64,000 bases of DNA from contig JAZBRS010000026.1 of assembly GCA_037176725.1 (NCBI GenBank), positions 55,034,501-55,098,500 of the forward strand, in the 5' to 3' direction. This DNA is from Posidonia oceanica (Eukaryota > Streptophyta > Magnoliopsida > Alismatales > Posidoniaceae). The position numbers and the translations under genes are program-made. The number at the start of each line of letters is the position of its first letter. Within the stretch, counting starts at the first letter, position 1. Below, in pieces: positions 9,762 through 20,139 of the stretch. The notes beneath the pieces were generated by a model that was given only the letters and a program-made list of their open reading frames with translations, made no database searches and had not been told where the DNA came from.

Positions 9762-12700
9762 ATGGCCCAGTACGTTAGTGAGCCTTCTTTTACTCCTGCC
9801 ACGGAGGGTGTTTCCGTTCTGGCCCCCCCGGTTGCTCTTTCTGTCCCACTTGTTCCCCCTCCGACGCCAGGGTTTCCTCCTCTGACGTCTCTAGGTTCTC
9901 AGTACACCCCGGGACAGTGGCAAGCCTCCCTTCCTCCGGATCCGGTCGCCGAATCTATCTTGACGGCCGTTACTCGCGCTCCGGAGACGCCACTGCCCCC
10001 TCCATCCCAGGGATACGTCGCTTTTGACATCCCTTCCACCGCTGCTGCGACCTTCTCTGTAGAATCCTTCCCTCCCGGACAGTCTGTGTCCGTGCCACTT
10101 GTTTCTCAGCCTCCGCCGGCACTGCACTTCAGCGTCCCCACTGGCGAGACGCCCGAGGCGCAGTACCAGCATCTGATGGAGCTCGCCCAGAGACTGCAGG
10201 GCATGGCTCTATCAGTTCGTCCTCCTTCTGTCCCTGTCGTTCCTGAGGTTCCTCCGAGGCCAGTTCCTGCATTCCTTGCATCAACCTCTACACTTCCGCC
10301 TCGACCATCGTCGCAACTGCTCACGGTTCCGACGATGGGGGCTCGTTTGCCGCCTCCTCCTGCACAACACTTGGCACAGCATGCTCCACTTCCTTCTGGT
10401 GGTCAACCCTTTGGATCGGCTGGAGCCCAGTACCTCACTGGCCCGCTGTCTGGCACCCCGCCTGCACAGCAACTGGTGCTCCGCCATCCTACCCCTGTCC
10501 CAGCACAGCATGGCATTTATTCTTCTCCTCTCCCTCAAGTCCAGCATCCTGCATACACTCCTGCATACACTATCCCCCAGCACGGATACGCCGGCCATCC
10601 CGTTGCTCCACCAGGCGACGCTATGGTAGATCCGGAGGAGCACTTAGGTGCGACCCATTCGGCGTATGTGCTTGCTACCCCTGCTGATCCCTCTCCTACA
10701 GCAGCAATCCCAGACCCCATCAATAACCGGATGGACGTCTTGGAGAAAGCACTACGACTAGTGCAGGGTACTGAGCACCAGACCTACCAGTTCCGGGACC
10801 TCTGTTGCTTTCCAGAGGCGGTACTCCCTCCGAAGTTCAAAATCCCGGACTTCGAGAAGTATAATGGTAGGGGCTGCCCTGTAGCACACCTGAAGGCGTA
10901 TTGCGGTGATCTCGCTCAGCTTCAGGCTGACGAGAGGTTGCTGATCCGCTTGTTCCAGAAGAGTTTGACCGGGCCGGCACTTAAGTGGTTCACATCACTC
11001 GATATGTCAGCCATCAAGACTTGGAACGACCTCAGTCAGGCGTTCCTGGAACAATACTCCTTCAATCTCGATCTTGTCCCAAAGAGGGCGGACTTGATCG
11101 CCATCAAGCAGAACTCTGGCGAGCCGTTCGGGGAGTACGTCGGCCGCTGGCGCGCCCTTGCCTCTCAGGTTCGAGATAGACCCTCTGACGAGGAGTCTAT
11201 CGAGATCGTTATCAAAGGGGCGCAGCCGTCTCTCGGAGCTCTGCTTAGCATTCAACCAGTCACTACTTTTGCGGCACTCATCAGAGCTGGAGCGCGCGTG
11301 GAGAGTTCTTTGCGGAGTGGCAACTTCCCAGCTCTCTCTGCGTTCGCTAAGCAGGCAGTGATAAGCAGCAACAGTGCCAACAGCAGCACCCCCAACAACA
11401 ACAACAGCGGCAGCAACAACAACCGCCCGAAGAGGAAGGACTCGCTGAAACCCGCTGTTGCATTCGTCGATTCTCCTGCTGTGCCTGTTCACTTGCCGTC
11501 TCGGCCTACCCCAGCTCAGATGGTGTACGCTCCTGCACCTAGGAATCCACGCACACCGCACATCACAACCACCGCTAGACCGGTCTATCCTGCCGCACCG
11601 GTTCAGCAAGGCCCGTACCCGAGGCAAAGAAGACCACCCGCTGAGAGGAGGAATTTCACCCCACTGGTGGAACCGCTCACGGACATCTTGCCGAAGGTGG
11701 CATCGCTCCTGAAGTTCCCGGAGGTTCGTCTGCCGCCAAGCCCTCTGCCGCATTGGTTTAGGCCGGACCTCTTCTGCAATTTCCATCGAAGCGTCGGGCA
11801 TTCGACGGATAATTGCTTCTCCCTGCGGAACGCAATTCAGGACTTGATCGAATCGGGAACGATTGTGATCGACACGCACGAGGCTTCCTCTCAAGCACGC
11901 ACTCATGCATCTGCATCTCCAGCTGTTCCCCCGCATTCTGGCATCGTCCGCCAACCTTTACCGGAGCACTCTCATCCGGGAAGGGCGGGAACCTCAGGCG
12001 TCCACTCTGTTTTTCCTTCTGGGCCCGCTACCTCTGTAGTGGACCCTTCTGATCTTATCTCTGACCTCTCTGAGCCTTTCCCAGTCAGTCTCTATTTGGC
12101 GGCAGTTGCCGGCTCCGAGTCGGGAATCCATTTGATCCGACCGCGTGCCAGGCCGGAGCGCCCTCGCGCGTCTCCCACCGTGCTCTCTCAGGCTCAATCT
12201 CCTGTACACCTTTTAGCCAGAGCCCAGCCTAGTTCTCCCATTCATCTTCTAGGGCGACCTCAACCACACTTTCTAGGCAGACCTCAACCTGCCCCAGCCT
12301 TCCCACCCCAGCAACCATATCCCTTAGACAGACCTCAGTATCCTGTAGGTCCCCCTGTAACCCCTCCTGTGCTCGCAGCACATGCTCCAGCCGTCATTAA
12401 CTTGACCATGGACACCCATCGCGTCCCTTACAGCTACGCCACAGAAATGTGCGCGGAAGTAACGCGATCGGGGAGGATTTACAGGCCCCCAGCACCAGCA
12501 ACTAGGCCAACTCATCTTAGACCTGTTATACCCTCACCCTCAGGCCAACCCTTAGCGGATCCAACCCCGGATCAGCCTGTAGTTAGCCAAGCCCCTAGCC
12601 GGCCTGTAGTAACTCAGCTTCCTGCCACTACCCCTGTAGAACCTGCTAGAATCACCCCTCCAGCTGCTAGGAGAGACCAACCTAGAGCAGACCTAACCTC

Positions 12701-15700
12701 TCAGCTTAAGAAGGTCAAAGCCGACATCTCCATCTGGGATTTGATCCACACTTCTGCCGAACACCGCGAGGCTTTTCTTCGCGTGTTCCAAGCTGCTCGT
12801 GTGTCCCAGTCCATTGAGCCTTCTGCCTTGGAGAGCATGGTTGGGTTAATCGCGGAGCCCCAGGTCATCTCTTTTACGAGTGATGAGCTGCCTCCGGCAG
12901 GGATTAATCACAACCAGCCCCTATTCGTCACGGTGCAGTTCAAAAACTTCCGCATTCCCCTAACACTGGTTGATAACGGGTCAGGCCTTAACGTCTGCCC
13001 CTTGCGTACAGCAACCAAGCTCGGATTCAAAGCCGAGGATATCACGCCAGCCGTGAAGGGAATGACTGCTTTTGACAACACTCACCATGACGCTCTAGGG
13101 ATTCTGATTATCCCTCTGGCTATCGGCCCGGTCGTCTTCGACGTAGAATTCTATGTCGTCGACTTGAAGCCTAACTTCAATCTTTTGCTTGGGCGCCCTT
13201 GGCTTCACAAGCATCAGGTCCTTCCTTCAACCCTCCATCGAATGATAAAGTACCGTCGTGGCGATGATGTCATTGTCGTCATGGCGGAGAACTTTGAGAA
13301 GGAGCGGATTGAAGCAGTCTCTCCCGTGTCTTCGCAATCCATCCCATTTGACCCTGAGACTTCTGAAGCCCTCTATCGCGTTAACCGGTGCGAGCCAGTT
13401 AACTTTGTTCCTGACCTTGAACGTGTCAACTCCTTGACCGTTCACAGCAACCCCTTTCGAATGGTCGAGAATGTATGTCACAGATGGGGTTACACAAAGG
13501 GTACGCCGCTCGGGCGTCACGGCCAAGGGATCGCGGAGCCGATCGTAGCAGTGGAGCGAAGGAAGTCTGAAGGCCTCGGCTACGAACCAAAGCTCGACGA
13601 AGGTCACTGCTTTCAACTCAGAGATCGTGCACCAGCCATTCCCAGAGACCTCACTAACTTTACCAGTGCAGGAATTCTGGGATCCACCAACTATCAAGCC
13701 GCAGCGCTGACAGAGGATTGGGTGTGTGTTGAGGACTACTACTCGGATGAAGAGCAGTCTGATGCAACAGAGGCAGTCCCAATCAGCTCAGCAGAAACGG
13801 TGGTCAGAGCAGAGGCCCCACAGTCAGTTTATTTAGCTCTCCCTCTGGCAGAAACAGCAGGCAGTTCAGCAGGCCCCGTGGCAAATGCAAATTCTCATCC
13901 TTTTCCAGCCACATCAGTTCCCCAGCAACAGTCAGCAGCAGTACAGGGGTCAGAGACACTCCTCTTGGCAGAACCAAGCATGCTACCAGCGGTCACAGAC
14001 ACATCAGTGCCGCTGCCCCCATCTCTGGAGGGGCAGTCCATCAATTCAGTCGGCAGCGTGGCCCAGCCCGCTCCCTCAGCATCATCTTCAGGAATGCAGC
14101 TGGCTCAGTCCGCTCCGCATTCTCCTGACGACCTGCAGCAGCTCTCATGGCAAGACCCCACGGCGTCAGAAGCTGCGCTCTCTCAGTTACGGCCCGATAC
14201 AAAAGGCCAACTGAGCACTACATTATCCGGGCCCTTGAGCCCTCCAAAGAGCACCCCTACTTATTCTCCAGCAGTGACCCTGGAAGCTTATTCATCAGTA
14301 GCACCGCTGGCCTCTCTATTTGGGCCTTCTACATCTGAACTGCCATCAATGGACGCGCCCGTGAACCAGATCATGCAAACCCCAAGGGCAGCAATCCATC
14401 TTGCAGCCGGGCCAGTGCCGCAGGCCCCCGGCGCCTACTACGTCGACTCCCCCTCAGACGAAGAAGAAGGAGCGGCGATAGAAGCCCAGGTCGATTCTTG
14501 GATGTCCGACTTAGAGCTGCTCTATCAAGAACAGATCAAGTCGATAACAGAAGACCTGGCAGAGCATCAAGCTGCAGAAAGGAAAGGGAAAGCCGTAGTC
14601 ACGGATCCTCCTCTGCAAGACGACCATGCTTCTATCATGGTTCTAGAAGACTCAGCAGTGCCAGACTCCCCTAGACCAGATGAGCTCATCACTCTTCAAC
14701 CAGAAGGCGGGCCTAGGTGGTTTGTGCAACCCATGCCTCACCTGAACAATATACCGAGCGGCAGTAACCAGATTAGCCACCAGTCTGGCATATCCTCCAC
14801 AAGCACACTAGAAGACCCGGAGGGAGGAACATCAGCAGTACATGCAGCAGCAGTAACAGAGCAGAATGCCTCAGCAGTAGAGCAGTCAGCAGCCTCAGCA
14901 GCAGAACAGTCAGCAGCACCAGCAGTAGAGTCAGCTAAGCCCTCAGCAGTATCAGCAGAGCACTCAGCAGAGCCAGCCAGGCCAGAGCAAACAGCAGAAG
15001 GAGTTGCTGGGATGGAGGTCGCGCACCGAGGCTACAAGAATACCCGAGTGAGCGTGACCATCCTGAAACGTCACCAGGGCCAAGCAGCGGAACACATGCA
15101 CTCTTTCGACATTGCAAGTCCTTCTTTTGAGAAAGAGACCCTCTCAGAACTTATTGCCTATGGAGAGGAGGATGATACGGGCATGGATGAGACTGACGAA
15201 CCTTTGCCCGAGTTCCGGCCCTATGACGACGACCCAGAAGGCCCCAACCTCCATGTCGAAGAAGAAACGGAGGTTGTCAACATCGGCACAGCTGAGGAAG
15301 TCAGAGAAGTTTGCGTCAGTGCCCAGCTGTCCACCCAGGTTCGAGCAGAATTCATCACATTCCTGAAAGAATATGCGGATGTCTTCGCCTGGAGTTATGA
15401 AGATATGGTCGGCCTTGACATAGAAATAGTGGTGCACAATCTGCCCTTAAATCCGGATGCCAAGCCAGTAAAGCAGAAATTGAGAAGATGGCGACCGCAG
15501 TGGCTGCTCATGATCAAAGAAGAGATAATGAAGCAGCTGGGAGTCAACTTTCTGAAGGTCGTTCTTTATCCTGAATGGCTGGCAAACATTGTACCTGTGC
15601 CCAAGAAAGATGGCCGAATCCGGATCTGTATCGACTACAGGGACCTGAACAAGGCAAGTCCCAAGGACGACTTTCCATTGCCCCACATTGACGTCCTAGT

Positions 15701-16109
15701 CGACAATACAGCGGGCCACAAAATGCTCTCCTTCATGGACGGCTTTTCTGGATACAATCAGATCAAAATGGCGGAAGAGGACATGGAAAAGACTTCATTC
15801 ATCACCCCTTGGGGAGTCTTCTGCTACCAAGTCATGCCGTTCGGCCTGAAGAATGCTGGTGCAACCTATCAAAGGGCCATGACTGCGCTATTCCACGACC
15901 TCATGCACCAAGAAGTGGAGGTCTATGTAGACGATATGATCGCCAAAACCAAAGAGCCCGAGGATCATCTTGCCTGTCTCAGAAAGCTCTCTGACCGTCT
16001 ACGGAAGTACAAGCTGCGCCTGAATCCAAGAAGTGCGTATTCGGGGTATCTTCTGGCAAATTGCTCGGCTACATTGTTAGCCAAAGGGGGATTGAGGTGG
16101 ACCCGTTGA
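9762..16109 (+). CDS. gag-pol: Gag-protease-reverse transcriptase polyprotein of element C, frameshifted at about 16026
   Basis: I start at ATG 9762 (MAQ) because the gag of element B begins with the same three residues; the frame is open upstream to 9603 without an ATG. From this start the order is: proline-rich N-terminus; retrotransposon gag domain (about residues 350-515); zinc-knuckle variant CX2HX4HX4C (from about 672); aspartic protease with VDNGS (D about 1071) and LLLGRPW; a G-patch-like stretch (about 1240-1275); a long Ser/Ala/Gln-rich linker; then RT (about 1860-2090) with YVDD at 15924-15935. A single C is missing in the run near 16026 compared with element A. The frame therefore changes just after RT and stops at 16109, while RNase H and integrase continue in another frame. 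In the cell, Gag would build the particle, protease cut the polyprotein and RT copy the RNA. Confidence 0.9.
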   Translation: MAQYVSEPSFTPATEGVSVLAPPVALSVPLVPPPTPGFPPLTSLGSQYTPGQWQASLPPDPVAESILTAVTRAPETPLPPPSQGYVAFDIPSTAAATFSVESFPPGQSVSVPLVSQPPPALHFSVPTGETPEAQYQHLMELAQRLQGMALSVRPPSVPVVPEVPPRPVPAFLASTSTLPPRPSSQLLTVPTMGARLPPPPAQHLAQHAPLPSGGQPFGSAGAQYLTGPLSGTPPAQQLVLRHPTPVPAQHGIYSSPLPQVQHPAYTPAYTIPQHGYAGHPVAPPGDAMVDPEEHLGATHSAYVLATPADPSPTAAIPDPINNRMDVLEKALRLVQGTEHQTYQFRDLCCFPEAVLPPKFKIPDFEKYNGRGCPVAHLKAYCGDLAQLQADERLLIRLFQKSLTGPALKWFTSLDMSAIKTWNDLSQAFLEQYSFNLDLVPKRADLIAIKQNSGEPFGEYVGRWRALASQVRDRPSDEESIEIVIKGAQPSLGALLSIQPVTTFAALIRAGARVESSLRSGNFPALSAFAKQAVISSNSANSSTPNNNNSGSNNNRPKRKDSLKPAVAFVDSPAVPVHLPSRPTPAQMVYAPAPRNPRTPHITTTARPVYPAAPVQQGPYPRQRRPPAERRNFTPLVEPLTDILPKVASLLKFPEVRLPPSPLPHWFRPDLFCNFHRSVGHSTDNCFSLRNAIQDLIESGTIVIDTHEASSQARTHASASPAVPPHSGIVRQPLPEHSHPGRAGTSGVHSVFPSGPATSVVDPSDLISDLSEPFPVSLYLAAVAGSESGIHLIRPRARPERPRASPTVLSQAQSPVHLLARAQPSSPIHLLGRPQPHFLGRPQPAPAFPPQQPYPLDRPQYPVGPPVTPPVLAAHAPAVINLTMDTHRVPYSYATEMCAEVTRSGRIYRPPAPATRPTHLRPVIPSPSGQPLADPTPDQPVVSQAPSRPVVTQLPATTPVEPARITPPAARRDQPRADLTSQLKKVKADISIWDLIHTSAEHREAFLRVFQAARVSQSIEPSALESMVGLIAEPQVISFTSDELPPAGINHNQPLFVTVQFKNFRIPLTLVDNGSGLNVCPLRTATKLGFKAEDITPAVKGMTAFDNTHHDALGILIIPLAIGPVVFDVEFYVVDLKPNFNLLLGRPWLHKHQVLPSTLHRMIKYRRGDDVIVVMAENFEKERIEAVSPVSSQSIPFDPETSEALYRVNRCEPVNFVPDLERVNSLTVHSNPFRMVENVCHRWGYTKGTPLGRHGQGIAEPIVAVERRKSEGLGYEPKLDEGHCFQLRDRAPAIPRDLTNFTSAGILGSTNYQAAALTEDWVCVEDYYSDEEQSDATEAVPISSAETVVRAEAPQSVYLALPLAETAGSSAGPVANANSHPFPATSVPQQQSAAVQGSETLLLAEPSMLPAVTDTSVPLPPSLEGQSINSVGSVAQPAPSASSSGMQLAQSAPHSPDDLQQLSWQDPTASEAALSQLRPDTKGQLSTTLSGPLSPPKSTPTYSPAVTLEAYSSVAPLASLFGPSTSELPSMDAPVNQIMQTPRAAIHLAAGPVPQAPGAYYVDSPSDEEEGAAIEAQVDSWMSDLELLYQEQIKSITEDLAEHQAAERKGKAVVTDPPLQDDHASIMVLEDSAVPDSPRPDELITLQPEGGPRWFVQPMPHLNNIPSGSNQISHQSGISSTSTLEDPEGGTSAVHAAAVTEQNASAVEQSAASAAEQSAAPAVESAKPSAVSAEHSAEPARPEQTAEGVAGMEVAHRGYKNTRVSVTILKRHQGQAAEHMHSFDIASPSFEKETLSELIAYGEEDDTGMDETDEPLPEFRPYDDDPEGPNLHVEEETEVVNIGTAEEVREVCVSAQLSTQVRAEFITFLKEYADVFAWSYEDMVGLDIEIVVHNLPLNPDAKPVKQKLRRWRPQWLLMIKEEIMKQLGVNFLKVVLYPEWLANIVPVPKKDGRIRICIDYRDLNKASPKDDFPLPHIDVLVDNTAGHKMLSFMDGFSGYNQIKMAEEDMEKTSFITPWGVFCYQVMPFGLKNAGATYQRAMTALFHDLMHQEVEVYVDDMIAKTKEPEDHLACLRKLSDRLRKYKLRLNPRSAYSGYLLANCSATLLAKGGLRWTR

Positions 16110-18550
16110 AAGCACAAGCCATCGTGGACATGCCACCCCCTAGAACTGAAAAAGAAGTCAGAAGTCTGCTTGGGCGTTTACAATTTATCAGTCGCTTCAT
16201 CGCACAGCTTACGCCCATCTGCGAACCCATATTCAAGCTCTTGAGGAAGAATGCGCAAATTCACTGGAACGAGGAGTGTCAGGCTGCATTCGCCAAGATC
16301 AAGCAACTGTTGATCAAGCCTCCTGTCCTGGTCCCGCCTACGCCAGGGAGACCTTTGCTTCTCTACCTTTCTACCACGCAGCATTCCATGGGCGCCGTCT
16401 TGGGCCAGCATGACGAATCTGGTAGGAAGGAGCGCGCCATCTACTATCTGAGCAAGAAATTTAATGAATGCAAAGCCAGGTACACAACACTAGAGAAGAC
16501 TTGCTTGTCCCTTGTCTGGGCTGCACAGAAGCTGAGGCACTACATGATGGCATACCCAGTACAGCTCTTATGCCGGCACGATCCCATCAAATTCCTCTTC
16601 CAGAAGCCGGCCATGGTGGGCAGATGTGCCAAGTGGCAGGTGTTATTGTCTCAGTACGACATCACCTTCGTCACACAGAAATCCATGAAGGGTCAAGCAA
16701 TGGCAGACCATCTTGCTGACCTCCCTCTGCCTGAATACCAACCCCTCCAGACGCAGTTCCCTGATGAAGACATTCTCTTTGCAATGGAGGACTCTGAGCA
16801 GAAAGATCCTGAAGAAGCAGAGGAATGGCAGCTCTACTTTGATGGTGCAGTCAACAAGAAGGGTCGAGGCGTAGGCGCAGTGCTGACCACGCCCCAAGGA
16901 CAGATGACTCCTTTCGCGAGGAAGCTGACTTTCACCTGCACAAACAACGAAGCAGAGTACGAAGCATGCATCCTGGGGTTGAAAGTCGCCCTCGAGCATG
17001 AGGCGCAGAAGCTGCATGTGCATGGCGATGCCATGCTGGTAATTTCTCAAGTGAACGGCGATTGGAAGACAAAAGATCCCAAGCTTGTGCCGTATCACGA
17101 ACACCTGCTGAGGCTGATGAAAGAATTCAAGAGCATCCGCTTCACATACCTGAACAGAGCAAAGAACGCGTATGCAGACGCACTAGCAACTCTGGCATCC
17201 TGGCTCACTATATCAGAAGACAGCACTGTGGATGTATCAGTCACTCGCATTGAACAGCCTGCATACTGCATGAGCATAGAAGAAGCAGATCCAGCAGAGG
17301 GGCAGCCCTGGTATCAAGACATAAAATCTTTCCTGGAGTCTGGTAACTTTCCTCCTGATACCACGGCGGCAGACAAGAGAACTTTGGCGCGTCTGGCGTC
17401 AAAATATGTGTTAGGGGCCGGGCAGCTATACAGAAGGTCATACAATCAGATGCTACTGCGCTGCCTGAACAAGTCGGAGGCGGACACGCTGATGCTTCAA
17501 GTGCATGCAGGAACCTGTGGCCCGCACATGAACGGCGTCCTCCTGGCCAAGAAGATCATGCTTCAAGGATATTTCTGGCAGACCATGGAAGCCGACTGCT
17601 GCCGGTTCGTGCGTAGATGCCACAACTGTCAAATCCATGGTAACTTCATCAAGGCCCCTCCACATCAGCTGCATAATATGTCTTCGCCATGGCCTTTCTC
17701 CACCTGGGGGATCGATGTCATCGGCGCCATCCACCCCGCTGCTTCAAATGGTCATCGTTACATTCTGGTAGCGATCGATTACTTTACCAAGTGGGTGGAA
17801 GCGGCCTCTTACAGGACAGTCACCGCTGCGGCAACAGAAAAATTTATCAGAAACAATATTGTTGCCCGGTATGGGGTCCCGTACTCTGTCATCTCAGATA
17901 ACGGCTCAAACTTTATTGCCAAAAGGATCAAAGAATACCTGCAAAGTCTCAAGATCAAGCACCATCGATCCTCACCTTATCGGCCTCAAATGAACGGAGC
18001 AGTGGAATCTGCAAACAAGAATATTGTCAAGATCCTGAAGAAAATGGCAGAAATCCACAAGGATTGGCACGACAAGCTCCCGTACACGCTCTGGGCGTAC
18101 AGGACATCAATCCGGACCTCTACAGGAGCCACCCCGTACTCTCTGGTGTACGGCATGGAAGCGGTGTTACCTGTTGAAGTGGAGATCCCCTCTCTGCGGA
18201 TCCTGCGGGAAGCTGAGTTGGAAGAAGCAGAATGGGTCGAAGACCGCTGCATCCAACTGAACTTGATTGATGAGCGCAGATTGCAAGCCATGCACAACGC
18301 TCACTGCTATCAGAAGCGGATGGCCAAAGCATTCTTGAAGAAGGTCCAGCCTAGAAGCTTTCAGGCAGGGGACCTTGTCTTGCGCGCCATTCATTTGCCT
18401 GACGGTCGAGGGAAATTCCGACCCAATTGGCGTGGCCCCTTTGTGGTCAAGCAGATCTTTTCGGGAGGCGCTGTAACCCTTGAAGATATGGACCAGATTG
18501 AGCAGTCTGAGCCCGTCAACCTCTGCTATCTGAAGAAGTACTATCAGTAG
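16061..18550 (+). CDS. pol: RNase H-RNase H-integrase part of pol, element C (after the frameshift)
   Basis: This frame of 829 codons continues pol after the one-base deletion; its first codon is TTG, so it has no start of its own. Codons about 85-225 are the RT-linked RNase H, which looks weakened at its first acidic position. Codons about 255-385 are a second, archaeal-type RNase H with YFDGA (D261), NNEAEYE (E297/E299) and HGD (D323). Dual RNase H is characteristic of Tat elements. Integrase follows, with an HHCC zinc finger from about 481, catalytic D552, D613 and E649 (35 residues between the last two) and a GPF-type C-terminal motif. It ends at TAG 18550. All catalytic residues that I can check are present, so the deletion upstream is the only visible break. 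Confidence 0.9.
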   Translation: MLGYIVSQRGIEVDPLKAQAIVDMPPPRTEKEVRSLLGRLQFISRFIAQLTPICEPIFKLLRKNAQIHWNEECQAAFAKIKQLLIKPPVLVPPTPGRPLLLYLSTTQHSMGAVLGQHDESGRKERAIYYLSKKFNECKARYTTLEKTCLSLVWAAQKLRHYMMAYPVQLLCRHDPIKFLFQKPAMVGRCAKWQVLLSQYDITFVTQKSMKGQAMADHLADLPLPEYQPLQTQFPDEDILFAMEDSEQKDPEEAEEWQLYFDGAVNKKGRGVGAVLTTPQGQMTPFARKLTFTCTNNEAEYEACILGLKVALEHEAQKLHVHGDAMLVISQVNGDWKTKDPKLVPYHEHLLRLMKEFKSIRFTYLNRAKNAYADALATLASWLTISEDSTVDVSVTRIEQPAYCMSIEEADPAEGQPWYQDIKSFLESGNFPPDTTAADKRTLARLASKYVLGAGQLYRRSYNQMLLRCLNKSEADTLMLQVHAGTCGPHMNGVLLAKKIMLQGYFWQTMEADCCRFVRRCHNCQIHGNFIKAPPHQLHNMSSPWPFSTWGIDVIGAIHPAASNGHRYILVAIDYFTKWVEAASYRTVTAAATEKFIRNNIVARYGVPYSVISDNGSNFIAKRIKEYLQSLKIKHHRSSPYRPQMNGAVESANKNIVKILKKMAEIHKDWHDKLPYTLWAYRTSIRTSTGATPYSLVYGMEAVLPVEVEIPSLRILREAELEEAEWVEDRCIQLNLIDERRLQAMHNAHCYQKRMAKAFLKKVQPRSFQAGDLVLRAIHLPDGRGKFRPNWRGPFVVKQIFSGGAVTLEDMDQIEQSEPVNLCYLKKYYQ

Positions 18551-19158
18551 CCGAAAGCGGCCCCGTTGCAGATGCCCTTCTCCCACCTACACTTGTATTT
18601 TCATTCTCGCCTTCTTGCTTCAACTCTGTTTCAAATCATCATCGTCATCCTTTCAACTCTTACATCCCTATTTAAATCATCATCATCGTCATCCTCTCAG
18701 CTCTTGCCCCCGTTCTTTTCAAATCATCATCGTCATTCTCTCAAGCATTGCATCTTTGGCCCGGTGATGACAACCGGAAGTGCTCGCCTGCTCTGGAAAG
18801 GGTCACCCTGCCTCACCCGGCACTACTTAGATGACTTAGCAAGTGAGGGAGCCATTACCAATTAGGACAGGCGAACTGCCCAATCTCACAAGGACATACA
18901 CCTCTGAGGGAGAAAAAAATGTTAGGATGTGAGCTTGAAAAAAAAGTGAGAATAGACGTCTAGATTTGGGCACCTCAAAGGGACAGAAGACGAAGACAGA
19001 AGCCGGCCCTAGAGATAGGGGTGTGCGGTCTAACCCTGCTCCTTCTACCCATCACACAGCAGACCCAAAACCTGAATCCATTACATTTCAAGCACCCTTC
19101 TTTTGCCACCAGAATGGGGATAGCAAAAGCCTAAAAAAAAAAAAGTGGAAAAAGATCA

Positions 19159-19202
<44 letters not shown>

Positions 19203-20139
19203 GAGATCGAACAAAAACAAAGACAAAAAAAAAAAGGAGAAAAGCAAGCAAAACAAAAAAAAAAAGAAGAAGAAAAAGGCAAGGGTAGCCCAAAAAACAC
19301 AGGCACCGTTATCCCCCATGCTTTACTAGAGATCCCCAGCATGTCAAGCCTGGAAAAGGGGTCTACCACATCCTCCCAAGAGCAAACACATACCTTCTCC
19401 TAGCTAGGGGCAGAGAAAGACTGCATACCTATGAGGGAGAAACCTTTCAAAAAAAAAGAGAGAGCTGAAAGAATAGGTGTAGGTCCTGAGAGTGCGGCCA
19501 GTAGCCTGTCCTCACCACATCACCACCTGTATAGTGCCAACAACCTGTTCCGGAGCGCCACCAATAAGCCAAGAGTCTGAGTAGGGCCCAGTGAGTCAAG
19601 GGCCACTCCCTTCCTCTACAGCAGGCACCAAAGCACTCCGTACGCTGAGGGCGTTCAAGCATCCACCCAAGCATAAGCATCCACTCAAGCATACCCATCC
19701 ACCCAAGCATATCCATCCATTCAAACATACTTAGTCATCCAATAATATCCATCCACATAAGCATATCCCTAGCATCTTGCATTCATGCATCTTCCTTCTT
19801 TCCTTTCCCCTTCCGCCAATCCCTCCGCTCTGCAACACGCTCAGGCCCTGAGGCAGTACTTCTCCCCAGCAGAGGCGCGTCGACGGCACTCGAGCTGCGC
19901 TGGTCCAGATCTCCTGCCAGCCCTCGCCCCCATGTCCGCAAGACTGCAACAAAATCCCCCTGCTTATCAGTGCTTAACTGCTATGTTCCGCTATCAACTG
20001 CTAAATGCATATGGAACTACACTTTCAGTCTCAGCTTCTGTTGGTTGTCAAAGATTATATGCCTGCAAGATCTGACTGTTTATTGATAGTAGGTACCTCA
20101 AGCCTTGAAGCAATCAGCCTGTCTTCTGCAACCAGTGCA
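18551..20139 (+). other. Gap between integrase and the extra ORF
   Basis: This holds three near-copies of a TCATCATCGTCATCCTYTCA-like unit (18640-18750), a long poly-A/AG tract and a T/C-rich stretch before 19841 that could serve as a splice acceptor. The same order is present in element A (55860-57380, minus). Frames overlapping 19785-20075 differ between A and C, so I do not regard them as coding. Confidence 0.5.
19131..19276 (+). repeat. Poly-A and A/G-rich low-complexity tract
   Basis: About 145 bp of nearly pure A with interspersed G and C, including an uninterrupted A run of about 30 bases. The counterpart in element A is a T-rich tract at 56687-56812. Lengths differ, as expected of slippage. 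Lysine-rich translations here are artefacts. Confidence 0.85.

Noticed and set aside
19088..19403. Lysine-rich and phenylalanine-rich ORFs
   Set aside because: They are translations of a poly-A/poly-T low-complexity tract whose length differs in element A.
18551..20139. A classical Ogre intron between protease and RT
   Set aside because: In C, gag, protease and RT lie in one uninterrupted frame; the only break is a one-base deletion after RT. The 1.6-kb gap lies after integrase instead.
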